DNA from: an uncultured Flavobacterium sp.
GTDB taxonomy: Bacteria; Bacteroidota; Bacteroidia; Flavobacteriales; Flavobacteriaceae
Direction: 5' to 3'
Length of the DNA: 51,352 bases
NCBI RefSeq assembly: GCF_946220915.1
Contig: NZ_CAMIHH010000012.1
Location: forward strand, 1-51,352
Shown: positions 34,381-43,636 of the stretch, piece by piece
Position numbering within the stretch: the stretch's first letter is position 1
Layout: every line of letters starts with the position of its first letter
Notes under the pieces: model-generated
What the model saw: only the letters and a program-made list of their open reading frames with translations
Told to the model about the DNA's origin: nothing
The model's database searches: none
Made by a program: the position numbers and the translations under genes

Positions 34381-35248
34381 AATAAAAGAATCAGAACTCA
34401 TTTTAAATCCTGACGGCAGCATCTACCACCTGAACCTCAGGCCCGAAGACATTGCACAAGACATTATTTTTGTGGGCGACCAGGACAGGGTGGAAAAGAT
34501 CACGAAGCATTTCGACAGCATTGAATTTACGAAACAAAAAAGAGAGTTTAAAACACAGACCGGTAATTATAAGGGCAGGCGAATGACAGTCATGTCGACA
34601 GGCATTGGCCCGGACAATATTGATATCGTGATCAACGAACTGGATGCGCTTGTTAATATCGATCTTAAAACAAGGCAGGCCAAAGAACAGCTTACATCAC
34701 TGAACATCATTCGCATAGGTACTTCGGGCGCATTGCAGCCGGATATCCCGGTGGATAGCTTTGTACTTTCGGAATACGGGCTGAGCCTCGACAATATGCT
34801 CCGCTCCTACCCTATTGATGCCATAAGCGACCATGAAGCAGAAAAAGCTTTTATGGATCACACCACCTGGGACCTTCGAAAAGGCAATCCGTGCCTGGTG
34901 CGTTGCAGCAAAAATCTGGAGCAGGTGATTTTCAGCGACAGCATGCACAAAGGCATAACGGCAACGTCAGGAGGCTTTTACGGGCCTCAGGGACGTGTAC
35001 TGAGGATTGCGCTTCAGGATGAGGCACTGAACGCTAAAATGGACAGCTTTAATTACAAGGGTAACAGGATAACCAACCTTGAAATGGAAACTGCGGCCAT
35101 ATACGGGCTTTCGGCTTTGCTGGGGCACGAGGCGCTCTCGCTGAATGCCATAATTGCCAATCGCTCCAATGGTACTTTCAGCGGTGACCCGTATGCCGCC
35201 GTGAACAATCTTATAGAATACACACTTGACAAAATTGCAAATAACTAA
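34376..35248 (+). CDS. nucleoside phosphorylase-family protein
   Basis: 290 residues from ATG 34376 (an ATG at 34337 lies in the repeat leader and gives a nonsense-looking extension). Family marks of the uridine/purine nucleoside phosphorylase fold are IIFVGDQDRVEKI (phosphate loop region), STGIGPDNIDIVINEL, IIRIGTSGALQPDIPV and NLEMETAAIYGL, where M and E contact the ribose. Uridine phosphorylase-type activity is the best guess; hydrolase activity is possible. The stop overlaps the start of the next gene (TAATG). Confidence 0.92.
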   Translation: MAIKESELILNPDGSIYHLNLRPEDIAQDIIFVGDQDRVEKITKHFDSIEFTKQKREFKTQTGNYKGRRMTVMSTGIGPDNIDIVINELDALVNIDLKTRQAKEQLTSLNIIRIGTSGALQPDIPVDSFVLSEYGLSLDNMLRSYPIDAISDHEAEKAFMDHTTWDLRKGNPCLVRCSKNLEQVIFSDSMHKGITATSGGFYGPQGRVLRIALQDEALNAKMDSFNYKGNRITNLEMETAAIYGLSALLGHEALSLNAIIANRSNGTFSGDPYAAVNNLIEYTLDKIANN

Positions 35249-36093
35249 TGACAACATTAAAGATAGCCGGTGTACCCGAACATTTTAACCTGCCATGGCA
35301 TTTGTGCCTTGAGGAAGGAAAATTCAGCAATGCCGGAATTGACATGCAATGGACCGATGTGCCCGAAGGTACCGGAAAGCTATGCCAGATGTTACGCGAC
35401 GGCAGCGCCGACATTGCCGTGATACTTACCGAAGGGATCATTAAGGACATTGCAGCGGGAAATGAAAGCAAGATCGTGCAGGTTTATGTGGAATCGCCCC
35501 TGATTTGGGGCATTCATGTTTCAGCACGATCAGGTTATGAGTCATTGGAAGATATTCGGAGAGGGAAAATTGCCATTAGCCGCTATGGATCGGGTTCGCA
35601 CCTGATGGCAATAGTGAATGCCCGGCAACAGGGCTGGGAAACCGAAAACCTGCAATTTGAGATAGTCAATACGCTGGATGGTGCCGTCGAGGCGCTGGCT
35701 AACAATAAAGCGGACTATTTTATGTGGGAACGTTTCATGACCAAGCCAATTGTAGATGCGGGGATTTTCCGTAGGATTGGCGACTGCCCTACCCCATGGC
35801 CCTGTTTTGTGATTGCAGTGCGGAATGAGGCATTGGAAAAGCACAACGAAAAAATAGGTATGCTTTTGGATATAATCAATCAAATGACACATCGTTTTAA
35901 ACAGATACAAGGGATCGACAGCGTTCTTTCCGCGCGGTATGGCCAGAAGGCAGAGGACATCAGGGAATGGCTCACATTAACCGAATGGTCGCAAAAGAAA
36001 CTGGACAAAAATACGTTTGAAACTGTACAGGACCAATTGTCTGAACTGAATATTATTGAAAAAAAGGCCGCATTTGAAACTGTGGCGGGATAA
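35248..36093 (+). CDS. soluble substrate-binding-fold protein (NMT1/THI5-like), no signal peptide
   Basis: 281 residues. LKIAGVPEHFNLPWHLCLEE and LCQMLRDGSADIAVILTEG are typical of type II periplasmic-binding-protein folds, with RRGKIAISRYGSGSHLMAI in the first domain. There is no signal peptide or lipobox and no permease or ATPase gene nearby, so it is probably cytosolic and could be an enzyme or sensor rather than a transporter subunit. It is coupled to the nucleoside phosphorylase by a one-base stop/start overlap. Confidence 0.82.
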   Translation: MTTLKIAGVPEHFNLPWHLCLEEGKFSNAGIDMQWTDVPEGTGKLCQMLRDGSADIAVILTEGIIKDIAAGNESKIVQVYVESPLIWGIHVSARSGYESLEDIRRGKIAISRYGSGSHLMAIVNARQQGWETENLQFEIVNTLDGAVEALANNKADYFMWERFMTKPIVDAGIFRRIGDCPTPWPCFVIAVRNEALEKHNEKIGMLLDIINQMTHRFKQIQGIDSVLSARYGQKAEDIREWLTLTEWSQKKLDKNTFETVQDQLSELNIIEKKAAFETVAG

Positions 36094-36116
36094 CCCGTTT
36101 CCCTGATCTATGCCTG

Positions 36117-37049
36117 ATGATAAAGCCGTACCTCGCAAAAATAGAAATGATAAAAACGAAACTCCGGGTTAAGAAGCCCTGGGATTCGGTCATTATCCTT
36201 GCGTTGAACATTCTTATTGCGATACCGCTATTTATCATTATACACCAAAACCTCCTCGATCCTGAATGGCCGTACCAGCTTGACAGGATACTGATATTCG
36301 TGGCTTTAATAACGATCATACAGCTGATCCTGCGCCTGCTCAAAACCATACTGATCGTTTGCATTGCGCTTTACCTGCTGGCATTGCTGTACGGTACCTT
36401 GTTTGGGAACTATGGTTTTAATGCAGTGTATGAAGATTATCGCTCCATGATATATTCAATGGCAGACGACCCTAACCCTCAGGACATCATCATTTCGAAG
36501 CTATTGCCATTCCCCAACAAATCGCTCATCATCGATGCGGTGGATTACACCAATCCCGACGTGCGCAATTTTGCACTGATGGCAACTACAAAATATTTCA
36601 GGAATGTGCCCGGATATAAAAAACACCGGCAGCTGATACAGTGTTTTGCCGTTTTCAAGGAAGTGCGCGACCGCTGGAATTACGTAGACGACCCAAAGCA
36701 TAGTGAATACATTGCCAACGCAGGCGAATCAGTACAGCATTTCTCGGGCGATTGTGATGACCATGCCATATTGATGTCTGCCTGTATACGGGCCGTAGGG
36801 GGTACGCCAAGGATCATCCACACCGGCGGGCACCTGTACCCTGAAATGCTGGTAGGCAGTAAAAAAGATCTTGAAACCGCCAACTACCTCATTAAGGAAC
36901 TGCTTTTTGTAGAGGAAAGCCGTGGCAAGGAAATCCATTACCACATTGACGAACGCGGACAGGTATGGCTCAATCTTGACTACACTGCCAAATTTCCCGG
37001 CGGGCCTTTCATGAGCGAGGAGATATTGGGCGCGCTGACGTTTAATTGA
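36117..37049 (+). CDS. transglutaminase-like membrane protein
   Basis: 310 residues. Hydrophobic helices at about 24-43 and 55-92 precede a transglutaminase-core domain with C213 in SGDCDDHAILMSACIRAVG, H239 in TGGHLYPEM and an aspartate in VWLNLDYT, the Cys-His-Asp triad. This arrangement occurs in membrane-bound bacterial transglutaminase/protease-like enzymes of unknown substrate. It starts 23 bases after the binding-fold gene, so the three genes from 34376 probably share one transcript. Confidence 0.88.
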   Translation: MIKPYLAKIEMIKTKLRVKKPWDSVIILALNILIAIPLFIIIHQNLLDPEWPYQLDRILIFVALITIIQLILRLLKTILIVCIALYLLALLYGTLFGNYGFNAVYEDYRSMIYSMADDPNPQDIIISKLLPFPNKSLIIDAVDYTNPDVRNFALMATTKYFRNVPGYKKHRQLIQCFAVFKEVRDRWNYVDDPKHSEYIANAGESVQHFSGDCDDHAILMSACIRAVGGTPRIIHTGGHLYPEMLVGSKKDLETANYLIKELLFVEESRGKEIHYHIDERGQVWLNLDYTAKFPGGPFMSEEILGALTFN

Positions 37050-37100
37050 TTCTTGTGTAATATCGAAAGGCTGATGCACAAATTCCGGCTCCGGACGGCA

Positions 37101-37766
37101 CTACCAATCAATCTGTTTTTTCCCTTTAGAAGCGAGAAATTCGTTTGTTTTGCTAAAGTGCCTGTTGCCAAACCAATGCCCTTTGTTGGCGCTCAATGGA
37201 GAGGGATGGCCCGATTCCAGCACGAGGTGCCTGCTCCTGTCTGCGCGTGAGCCCTTCTTTTTGGCAGGTCCGCCCCAAAGCAAAAATACCACATCCCTCT
37301 TTTCATCGGAAATTTTCTGGATAATGGCATCGGTAAACAGTTCCCACCCTTTGCCCTGGTGGCTGTTGGCTTCCCCTTTTCTTACCGTCAGTACCGAATT
37401 CAGAAGCAGCACGCCCTGGCTGGCCCAACGCTCCAGGTTACCTGTTGGCGGGAACGGCTTGCCCAGATCGGCCTGAATTTCCCGGAAAATATTCTGTAAT
37501 GATGGCGGCATCGGGATACTGTCATTTACCGAAAAGCACAGGCCATTCGCCTGTCCGGGGCCATGATAAGGATCCTGCCCCAGTATGACCACTTCTACCT
37601 TTTCAAATGGGCAATGGTCGAACGCTGAAAAAATCTGCCTGCCGGGAGGATAGCAGGTGTGTTCTGAATACTCCTTTTTCACAAATCCGATAAGGCTTTC
37701 AAAATAAGGCTTTTCAAATTCTTCGCTGAGTACTTTTTTCCAGGAATCGTGTATGGCTACGTTCAT
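37101..37766 (-). CDS. ung: uracil-DNA glycosylase
   Basis: 221 residues, full length. VVILGQDPYHGPGQANGL carries the catalytic aspartate D65, and SGHPSPLSANKGHWFG the catalytic H187 and the minor-groove loop. NSVLTVRKGEANSH matches the family insert. It excises uracil from DNA in base-excision repair. It converges with the transglutaminase gene; a TATATTTG -7-like box is at 37785-37792 upstream, without a -33 partner. Confidence 0.97.
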   Translation of the reverse strand: MNVAIHDSWKKVLSEEFEKPYFESLIGFVKKEYSEHTCYPPGRQIFSAFDHCPFEKVEVVILGQDPYHGPGQANGLCFSVNDSIPMPPSLQNIFREIQADLGKPFPPTGNLERWASQGVLLLNSVLTVRKGEANSHQGKGWELFTDAIIQKISDEKRDVVFLLWGGPAKKKGSRADRSRHLVLESGHPSPLSANKGHWFGNRHFSKTNEFLASKGKKQIDW

Positions 37767-37901
37767 TGCATTTCAATTATGGAACAAATATAAAAAATGG
37801 CAGGGACAGGGTATGCATAAAGCAATCTTAAACTTTACTGCCAAATGTGCAGGCCGCATGATTATGTAGTATTTTTGCATAGAATTTGCTTTACAAAAAG
37901 A

Positions 37902-40070
37902 ATGATCACTATAACAGATAAAACGCTTAAAGACTTAGAATTCCATACCGTGCTTGAGGCAGTGGCATCGGGCTGTACCACAGAGCCCGGCCAGGAGAAG
38001 GCACTGCTCATTACCCCATTTAAAAATAGGGAAGAGCTTATAACCGCCCTTAGGCAGACCTCGGAATATGTATCATCATTTGACAATAATAATGCATTGC
38101 CCAATCATGGTTTTGAGCCTATAACGAATGAGATAAAATTCCTGGCCATTGAGGACAGCTATCTTGATGCCTCTGCATTCAGGAAGATTGCAAACCTCTC
38201 TGAAACAGCCAACACGCTGATAAAATTCCTCGAGAAATTCAATGACTATTATCCTCATCTCAATACGCGAGCACTACAGGTTGAGTATACTAAAGAGATC
38301 GTAAAGAATATTGATAAGGTGGTAGATAAGTATGGCGAAGTGAAAGATGATGCCTCTCCTGAACTTGCTGATATCCGCAGAGAAATGGGGCTCGTTAAAG
38401 GGCGCATCAACCAAAGCTTTGCCTCTGCCCTGAGCCAGTATAACGGCATGGGGTACCTTGATGACATAAAGGAAAGCGTTGTAGAGAACCGCCGTGTACT
38501 TGCGGTTTTGGCCATGTACCGCAGGAAAGTTAAGGGATCCATACTCGGCAGCTCCAAAACGCGCAGCATCACTTATATCGAGCCGGAAGCCACACTTAGG
38601 CTATCGCGCGAATTGGGTAATTACGAATATGAGGAAAAAGAAGAAATAAAGCGCATACTAAAAGACCTCAGTGCCATGGTAAGGCCATTTGTGCCTGTCC
38701 TTTATGATTACCAGGGATTCCTTACGGACATCGACGTGGTTTCCGGCAAGGCTAAATATGCCCGCAGGATCAACGCGCTGTTACCCGTTATTACCAATGA
38801 CAAGCGCCTATATTTCAGGGATGCTTACCACCCGATACTACTTTCTAATAATAACAGGAAAGGCGAAGTTACCTATCCGCAAACCATTGAACTTACCCAG
38901 GAAAACAGGATTATCGTAATATCCGGCCCGAATGCAGGAGGTAAGAGCATAACCCTAAAGACAATTGGCCTGTTGCAGTTGATGCTGCAATGCGGCTTGT
39001 TGATACCGGTACATGAGCGCAGCGAAACATTTTTGTTCGACAGGATAATGACCGACATTGGCGACAACCAGTCCATAGAAAACCACCTGAGCACTTACAG
39101 TTACCGGCTGAAGAATATGAATTATTTCCTGAAAAAATGCAATGACAGGACACTGTTTCTGATAGATGAATTCGGTACGGGATCTGACCCCGAACTGGGT
39201 GGCGCTTTAGCAGAAACGTTCCTGGAGGAATTTTACCACAGGGAAGCGTTTGGCATCATTACAACCCATTATACCAACCTGAAAATATTGGCCGATGAAC
39301 TGCCTTATGCTACCAACGCCAACATGCTTTTCGATGAAAAGTCGCTGGAACCGATGTACAAGCTGATATTGGGTCAGGCCGGAAGCTCATTTACATTTGA
39401 AGTAGCACAAAAGAACGGCATCCCTTATGGATTGATCAACAGGGCCAAAAAGAAAATAGAAGGCAGCAAAGTACGTTTTGACAAAACCATTGCCAACCTG
39501 CAGAAGGAACGTTCGAAGCTTGAAAAGACTTCGCAGACATTGAAAGAAGAAGAGATCAGGGCACGTGAGGAAGGCAAAAAAATGGAGAACATCAATACCA
39601 GGATACAGCAGAAACTGGAAAGCTACCAGGAACTGTATGATGCCAACCAGCGCCTGATTTACATAGGGCAGAAGATAGACGACATCAGTGAAAAATACTT
39701 TAACAGCAAGAACAAGAAAGAGCTGATCGGCGAATTCCTGAAGATGGTTGAGATTGAGAATTCCAAACGTAAAAAGGCTACCCCGAAAGAAAAGAAACAA
39801 AGGGAGATCGTGCAGAAGCAGGTCATTGCAGAAGTGGAAGTAAAGGTGGAGGAAATACGGCAGGAAAAGAAAGAAAAAAAGATCCGCGAGAAAGCCGTCG
39901 AAAAACCGAAAGCGGTATTAAAGGTTGGCGACCGCGTGCGGATGCTGGATGGTAAATCGGTAGGTACGATCAATGTGATCGAAAAGAAAAAAGCAACAGT
40001 AAACTACGGCATATTTACCTCTAAGGTGGACCTGGATTCACTGGAACTGGTGGAAGCCGCAAAGAAATGA
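37902..40070 (+). CDS. mutS2: MutS2-family ATPase lacking the Smr domain
   Basis: 722 residues from ATG 37902 (an upstream start at 37845 adds an unrelated leader). Walker A is GPNAGGKSITLK at about 342-353 and Walker B LFLIDEFGTGSDPELGG near 415-430, followed by THYTNLK, as in MutS2. A long coiled coil rich in K, E and Q covers about residues 510-670. The last 50 residues (KVGDRVRMLDGKSVGTINVI) are the KOW/SH3-like domain, after which the protein ends: the C-terminal Smr nuclease found in Bacillus MutS2 is absent. The role is recombination suppression or ribosome rescue in other bacteria. A TATTTTTG box lies at 37870-37877. Confidence 0.9.
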   Translation: MITITDKTLKDLEFHTVLEAVASGCTTEPGQEKALLITPFKNREELITALRQTSEYVSSFDNNNALPNHGFEPITNEIKFLAIEDSYLDASAFRKIANLSETANTLIKFLEKFNDYYPHLNTRALQVEYTKEIVKNIDKVVDKYGEVKDDASPELADIRREMGLVKGRINQSFASALSQYNGMGYLDDIKESVVENRRVLAVLAMYRRKVKGSILGSSKTRSITYIEPEATLRLSRELGNYEYEEKEEIKRILKDLSAMVRPFVPVLYDYQGFLTDIDVVSGKAKYARRINALLPVITNDKRLYFRDAYHPILLSNNNRKGEVTYPQTIELTQENRIIVISGPNAGGKSITLKTIGLLQLMLQCGLLIPVHERSETFLFDRIMTDIGDNQSIENHLSTYSYRLKNMNYFLKKCNDRTLFLIDEFGTGSDPELGGALAETFLEEFYHREAFGIITTHYTNLKILADELPYATNANMLFDEKSLEPMYKLILGQAGSSFTFEVAQKNGIPYGLINRAKKKIEGSKVRFDKTIANLQKERSKLEKTSQTLKEEEIRAREEGKKMENINTRIQQKLESYQELYDANQRLIYIGQKIDDISEKYFNSKNKKELIGEFLKMVEIENSKRKKATPKEKKQREIVQKQVIAEVEVKVEEIRQEKKEKKIREKAVEKPKAVLKVGDRVRMLDGKSVGTINVIEKKKATVNYGIFTSKVDLDSLELVEAAKK

Positions 40071-40071
40071 C

Positions 40072-40482
40072 ATGGAACTTCCGAAAGATAAAAAAATAAT
40101 CCTTTTTGATGGCATATGTAATCTTTGCGATGCCACAGTGCAGTTTATCATTAAACGCGATAAAAAAGATGTTTTCAGGTTTGTTGCCCTGCAGTCAGCC
40201 CTTGGCCAGGAAATAATCGGGCATATCGGGCTTGATATTTCAAAAACCGACTCGATTATCCTTTATGAGCCGGGCCATGCCTACTATTATAAAGCCGATG
40301 CCGCAATTAAGATCGCAAAGCAACTGGGGGGCGTTTTCCCGCTCATGGGAGCGTTTTCTATATTACCCAAATGGTTATCCAACAAAGTGTACGATTACGT
40401 TGCTAAGAACCGCTACAAATGGTACGGCAAAAAAAATGAATGCATGATCCCCACGCCAGAGATGAAAGCTAAGTTCCTTTAG
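40072..40482 (+). CDS. DCC-family (DUF393) thiol-disulfide oxidoreductase-like protein
   Basis: 136 residues. ILFDGICNLCDATVQFI has the DxxCxxC motif (D13, C16, C19) that names the DCC family, with a thioredoxin-like architecture after it. Related proteins are called putative thiol-disulfide oxidoreductases; activity is unproven. The start codon is one base after the mutS2 stop, so it is cotranscribed with mutS2. A terminator follows. Confidence 0.9.
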   Translation: MELPKDKKIILFDGICNLCDATVQFIIKRDKKDVFRFVALQSALGQEIIGHIGLDISKTDSIILYEPGHAYYYKADAAIKIAKQLGGVFPLMGAFSILPKWLSNKVYDYVAKNRYKWYGKKNECMIPTPEMKAKFL

Positions 40483-40525
40483 CTTACACAGCATTTTAAA
40501 AAACTCTAAATTCAGCATAAAAACA

Positions 40526-40553
40526 AAGAGCCCCCGCTGTAGCGGGGGCTCTT
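40526..40553. terminator. strong bidirectional terminator
   Basis: AAGAGCCCCCGCT and AGCGGGGGCTCTT form a perfect 13-bp GC-rich stem with a two-base loop. It lies between the DCC gene and the convergent T9SS cargo gene. Confidence 0.92.
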
Positions 40554-40573
40554 ATTATTCTGGAAAGAACTTA

Positions 40574-42175
40574 TTAGTTTTTCACGATCTTCTGAGTCAT
40601 TGTTCCTTTGTCTGAAGAAACAGTCATCATGTACATACCGCTGGCAAGGTCAGAGATGTTAACCTGAGCTTCAGTAACACCGTTGAATTTAGCCGACTTA
40701 ACTGTACGTCCGTTAAGGTCAACGATCTGGATGCCGTTTACAAGGATGTTGTTATTGTTAACAACGTTGATCACGTTTGCAGCAGGGTTAGGGAATACAG
40801 ATAGTTTAGAAGCAAGAGCTTCGTCAGTACCGGCAGTTTCACCCAGAATGCTTACTGAATCAAGTAGCAATACACCTTGCGTAGGAGCTGTCTGGGCGCC
40901 TGTTGTAGCGTGGAAGCCAAGGTAATAGATACCTGATGCAGGCACAGTATAAGTGTAAGTCTGCTCAGTATAAACTTCGTCAGTAATGTCATTGTGCGTT
41001 GCAATGGTTGTAGCCTGTGCAGCAGCAGTTTTGTCTGTACCAATAGTAACAACCATTGAGTTGTTAGTGCTCACGCCATTTGTGCTAAGGTTAGCTTTCC
41101 TCAACCAGTACGAAATAGTAATGTCAGTGCCGCCTACAAGGTTAAGGCCCCTTGAGAACAACCATGCATTTGTAGCAGCTCCAGTACCAACAACACCTGC
41201 AAATACTTCGCCTTCATAGATATATTCAGCAGGTCCGGCATACATATTCCAAGCACCACCCGTTGCAGCAACGGTTGAACTTGCCCATCCTCCAGCAGCA
41301 AGGTTATAAGCTTCAAAGCCATATTCGTAAGGAACAGTTGTTGGTGCAGTGATTGGCACAGCCAGTGTATAAGGACCATCCCATCCGCTGGTAGTAAGGC
41401 CTCCGCATGTAGAACGGAAATAGAATGAATAAGCAGTACCGGCTGTAAGGTTGTCAAATGTATACGCTTCTGTATTAGCAGTTACAGTCTGGCCTTCGCC
41501 CTGTGTAAACCCTACAGGTCCGTACTCGATGGTATATTCGCCGGATGTACCTTCCCATGTAAATGCAGGGCCTCCTGCTGTTAGCGCAGTAAGTGCAAGG
41601 TTAGAAATTGGAGGACAAGCGGTAACGCTGATGTCGTCTACCATTACAAGGTCAGCATTTTGCGCCTCATACTGGAATTTAATTTTTACGTTGCCCTGGC
41701 CCGCAGCAATAGCACCGATGTCAAGCCTTTTTACAATTGGAGTATAACCTTCCCATGCAACATCTTCATCCTCTTCAAACCAAACCTGTGTCCACTGAGT
41801 TCCACCATCTGTCGAAACAGAAACTTTTATATCTCCATTTGAATTTGGGTCAACCATCCATTCATAAGAGGCAACCACTGTAAAATTAAGGTAGGCAGCG
41901 GTGTAACCTACAAGGCTGAAAGATGGAGAAATAAGCGCTTCATCAGAAGCGTTCGTTTCGTCATATCCTACAGCTGCAGAGGCTGCGCCTGCGATAGGCT
42001 CGGTAGTTGAGGTCTCAGCACTGATCCTAAACCAGTTGCGCGTAGGGTTTGTATCTACAGTTGTCCATCCGGCAGGAGGGAATGTAGTTCCTTCGAAATT
42101 CTCGGTAAGGGCAACTTGGGCTAATGAAACTTGGGACAGACCAAACAATCCCAAACATAGTAATAGTTTTTTCAT
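40574..42175 (-). CDS. type IX secretion cargo protein with fibronectin-III-like domain and type A sorting domain
   Basis: 533 residues from ATG 42175 (an upstream in-frame ATG at 42232 only adds an AT-rich leader). Signal peptide ends in SLAQ. Two jelly-roll, choice-of-anchor-J-like modules (LTENFEGTTFPPAGWTTVDT; VPYEYGFEAYNLAAGGWAS) surround a fibronectin III-like domain (TYNLTAG-type repeats: FDNLTAGTAYSFYFRSTCGG). The last 75 residues are the T9SS type A sorting domain: LSVFPNPAANVINV, GIQIVDLNGRTV, LASGMYMMTVSSDKG and the end KIVKN. It should cross the outer membrane through the Por/Sprp system and be anchored or released at the cell surface. The ligand is unknown. Confidence 0.93.
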   Translation of the reverse strand: MKKLLLCLGLFGLSQVSLAQVALTENFEGTTFPPAGWTTVDTNPTRNWFRISAETSTTEPIAGAASAAVGYDETNASDEALISPSFSLVGYTAAYLNFTVVASYEWMVDPNSNGDIKVSVSTDGGTQWTQVWFEEDEDVAWEGYTPIVKRLDIGAIAAGQGNVKIKFQYEAQNADLVMVDDISVTACPPISNLALTALTAGGPAFTWEGTSGEYTIEYGPVGFTQGEGQTVTANTEAYTFDNLTAGTAYSFYFRSTCGGLTTSGWDGPYTLAVPITAPTTVPYEYGFEAYNLAAGGWASSTVAATGGAWNMYAGPAEYIYEGEVFAGVVGTGAATNAWLFSRGLNLVGGTDITISYWLRKANLSTNGVSTNNSMVVTIGTDKTAAAQATTIATHNDITDEVYTEQTYTYTVPASGIYYLGFHATTGAQTAPTQGVLLLDSVSILGETAGTDEALASKLSVFPNPAANVINVVNNNNILVNGIQIVDLNGRTVKSAKFNGVTEAQVNISDLASGMYMMTVSSDKGTMTQKIVKN

Positions 42176-42196
42176 GATGATAATATTAATTTTTCC

Positions 42197-42226
42197 CAAA
42201 AATAGGAAAAAAAATATCACCTCCAA
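42197..42226 (-). promoter_or_regulatory. promoter of the T9SS cargo gene
   Basis: On the reverse strand TTG (42224-42226), a 19-base spacer and TATTTTTG (42197-42204) match the Bacteroidota consensus exactly. The leader would be about 15 bases. The rest of 42205-42469 is AT-rich with no other feature that I can see. Confidence 0.75.
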
Positions 42227-42469
42227 CTCCACAAATGAAAATTTAGCAAAAAAAACACGCTATAAACAGCACTTTTTTCTGTTATATGAACAACTAATTA
42301 CTTTATTAGTATTTTTTTAGCCATACTTCCCTTATCAAAAAATCCGGCAGGTTTCTAAGCTTCTCTCCACAGTATCAGGAAAAAGCAAAATAAACATTAA
42401 CATAACATTAAAATTTGGACACCTTGTAATTAACCCCATTCAAATGCTTAGATTTCCAATTAAGGCCAT

Positions 42470-43534
42470 CTAAAATTTTGATGATAAGCCGATAAGGCTA
42501 AAATCGGCCAGGACCAGTGCAGCCATTGCCTCTACGATAGGTACGGCGCGCGGCACTACACAGGCATCATGCCTGCCCCTGCCCTGCATTTCAACAATAT
42601 TTCCCTTATCATCAATGGTTTCCTGAACCTGCATGATTGTTGCAACAGGCTTAAAGGCAACCCTGAAATAAATATCCATGCCATTACTGATACCGCCCTG
42701 GATCCCTCCCGAAAGGTTCGACCTGGTAGTGCCATCGGTATTAAAAAGGTCGTTGTGTGCGCTGCCCTTCATTCGTGCCCCGCAAAAGCCGCTGCCGTAC
42801 TCAAAGCCTTTTACCGCATTGATCGATAGCATGGCTTTACCTAATTCAGCATGCAGCTTATCGAATACCGGCTCACCCAGTCCCGCCGGGACATTTTGCA
42901 ATACACAGGTAATGGTTCCACCCACTGTATCGCCTTCCTTTCGCACCTCTTTAATGTAAGCCTCCATTTTTTCGGCTGTGGCCAGATCCGGGCAGCGTAC
43001 GGCATTGCTTTCAGTGAGTGAAAAATCCAGTGCCTGATAGGGTTTATCGATAAATATGTCACCCACAGAAGAGACAAATGCATTTATCTTAATACCCGGG
43101 ATAACCTGCCGTGCTATGGCGCCGCCCACTACCCTGCTGATGGTTTCGCGCGCCGAGCTCCTCCCGCCACCGCGATAATCCCGGATGCCGTATTTTTTAT
43201 CGTAAGCATAGTCGGCATGCGAAGGCCTGTATAGATCTTTAATGTGGGAATAGTCGCCGGGCTTTTGGTTGGTATTATTTACAACGAACCCAATAGGGGC
43301 ACCCGTAGTCCTGCCTTCAAAAATCCCCGACAGGAATTGCACCTGATCGTCTTCTTTTCGCTGAGTTACAATGGCCGACTGTCCCGGCTTCCTCCTGTTA
43401 AGCTCATATTGTATTGCCTGGGTATTTAATTCAATCCCGGCCGGGCATCCGTCAATGATCCCGCCAATTGAAGCCCCGTGCGATTCGCCAAAGGTAGTTA
43501 GCCTGAAAAGCGTGCCAAATGTATTTCCTGCCAT
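42470..43534 (-). CDS. aroC: chorismate synthase
   Basis: 354 residues, normal length. RLTTFGESHGASIGGIIDG is signature 1, with the conserved histidine; RSSARETISRVVGGA is signature 3 and RHDACVVPRAVPIVEAM signature 2. It converts 5-enolpyruvylshikimate-3-phosphate to chorismate, using reduced FMN. The gene is solitary. A TATTTTTG box on the reverse strand at 43550-43557 lies 16 bases above the start without a matching -33 box. Confidence 0.97.
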   Translation of the reverse strand: MAGNTFGTLFRLTTFGESHGASIGGIIDGCPAGIELNTQAIQYELNRRKPGQSAIVTQRKEDDQVQFLSGIFEGRTTGAPIGFVVNNTNQKPGDYSHIKDLYRPSHADYAYDKKYGIRDYRGGGRSSARETISRVVGGAIARQVIPGIKINAFVSSVGDIFIDKPYQALDFSLTESNAVRCPDLATAEKMEAYIKEVRKEGDTVGGTITCVLQNVPAGLGEPVFDKLHAELGKAMLSINAVKGFEYGSGFCGARMKGSAHNDLFNTDGTTRSNLSGGIQGGISNGMDIYFRVAFKPVATIMQVQETIDDKGNIVEMQGRGRHDACVVPRAVPIVEAMAALVLADFSLIGLSSKF

Positions 43535-43582
43535 CGTTTAGTATTTTCACAAAAATAAGGCTTCTCTTCCAATAAATGGCAG

Positions 43583-43612
43583 TTGCCTGTACTTCAAAAA
43601 AAGCTATATTCG
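43583..43612 (+). promoter_or_regulatory. possible promoter of the lipoprotein gene at 43637
   Basis: TTG (43583-43585), a 19-base spacer and TATATTCG (43605-43612), one mismatch from TAnnTTTG. The start codon follows 24 bases later. Confidence 0.5.
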
Positions 43613-43636
43613 CAGAAACTTACAGATAACCAACTT

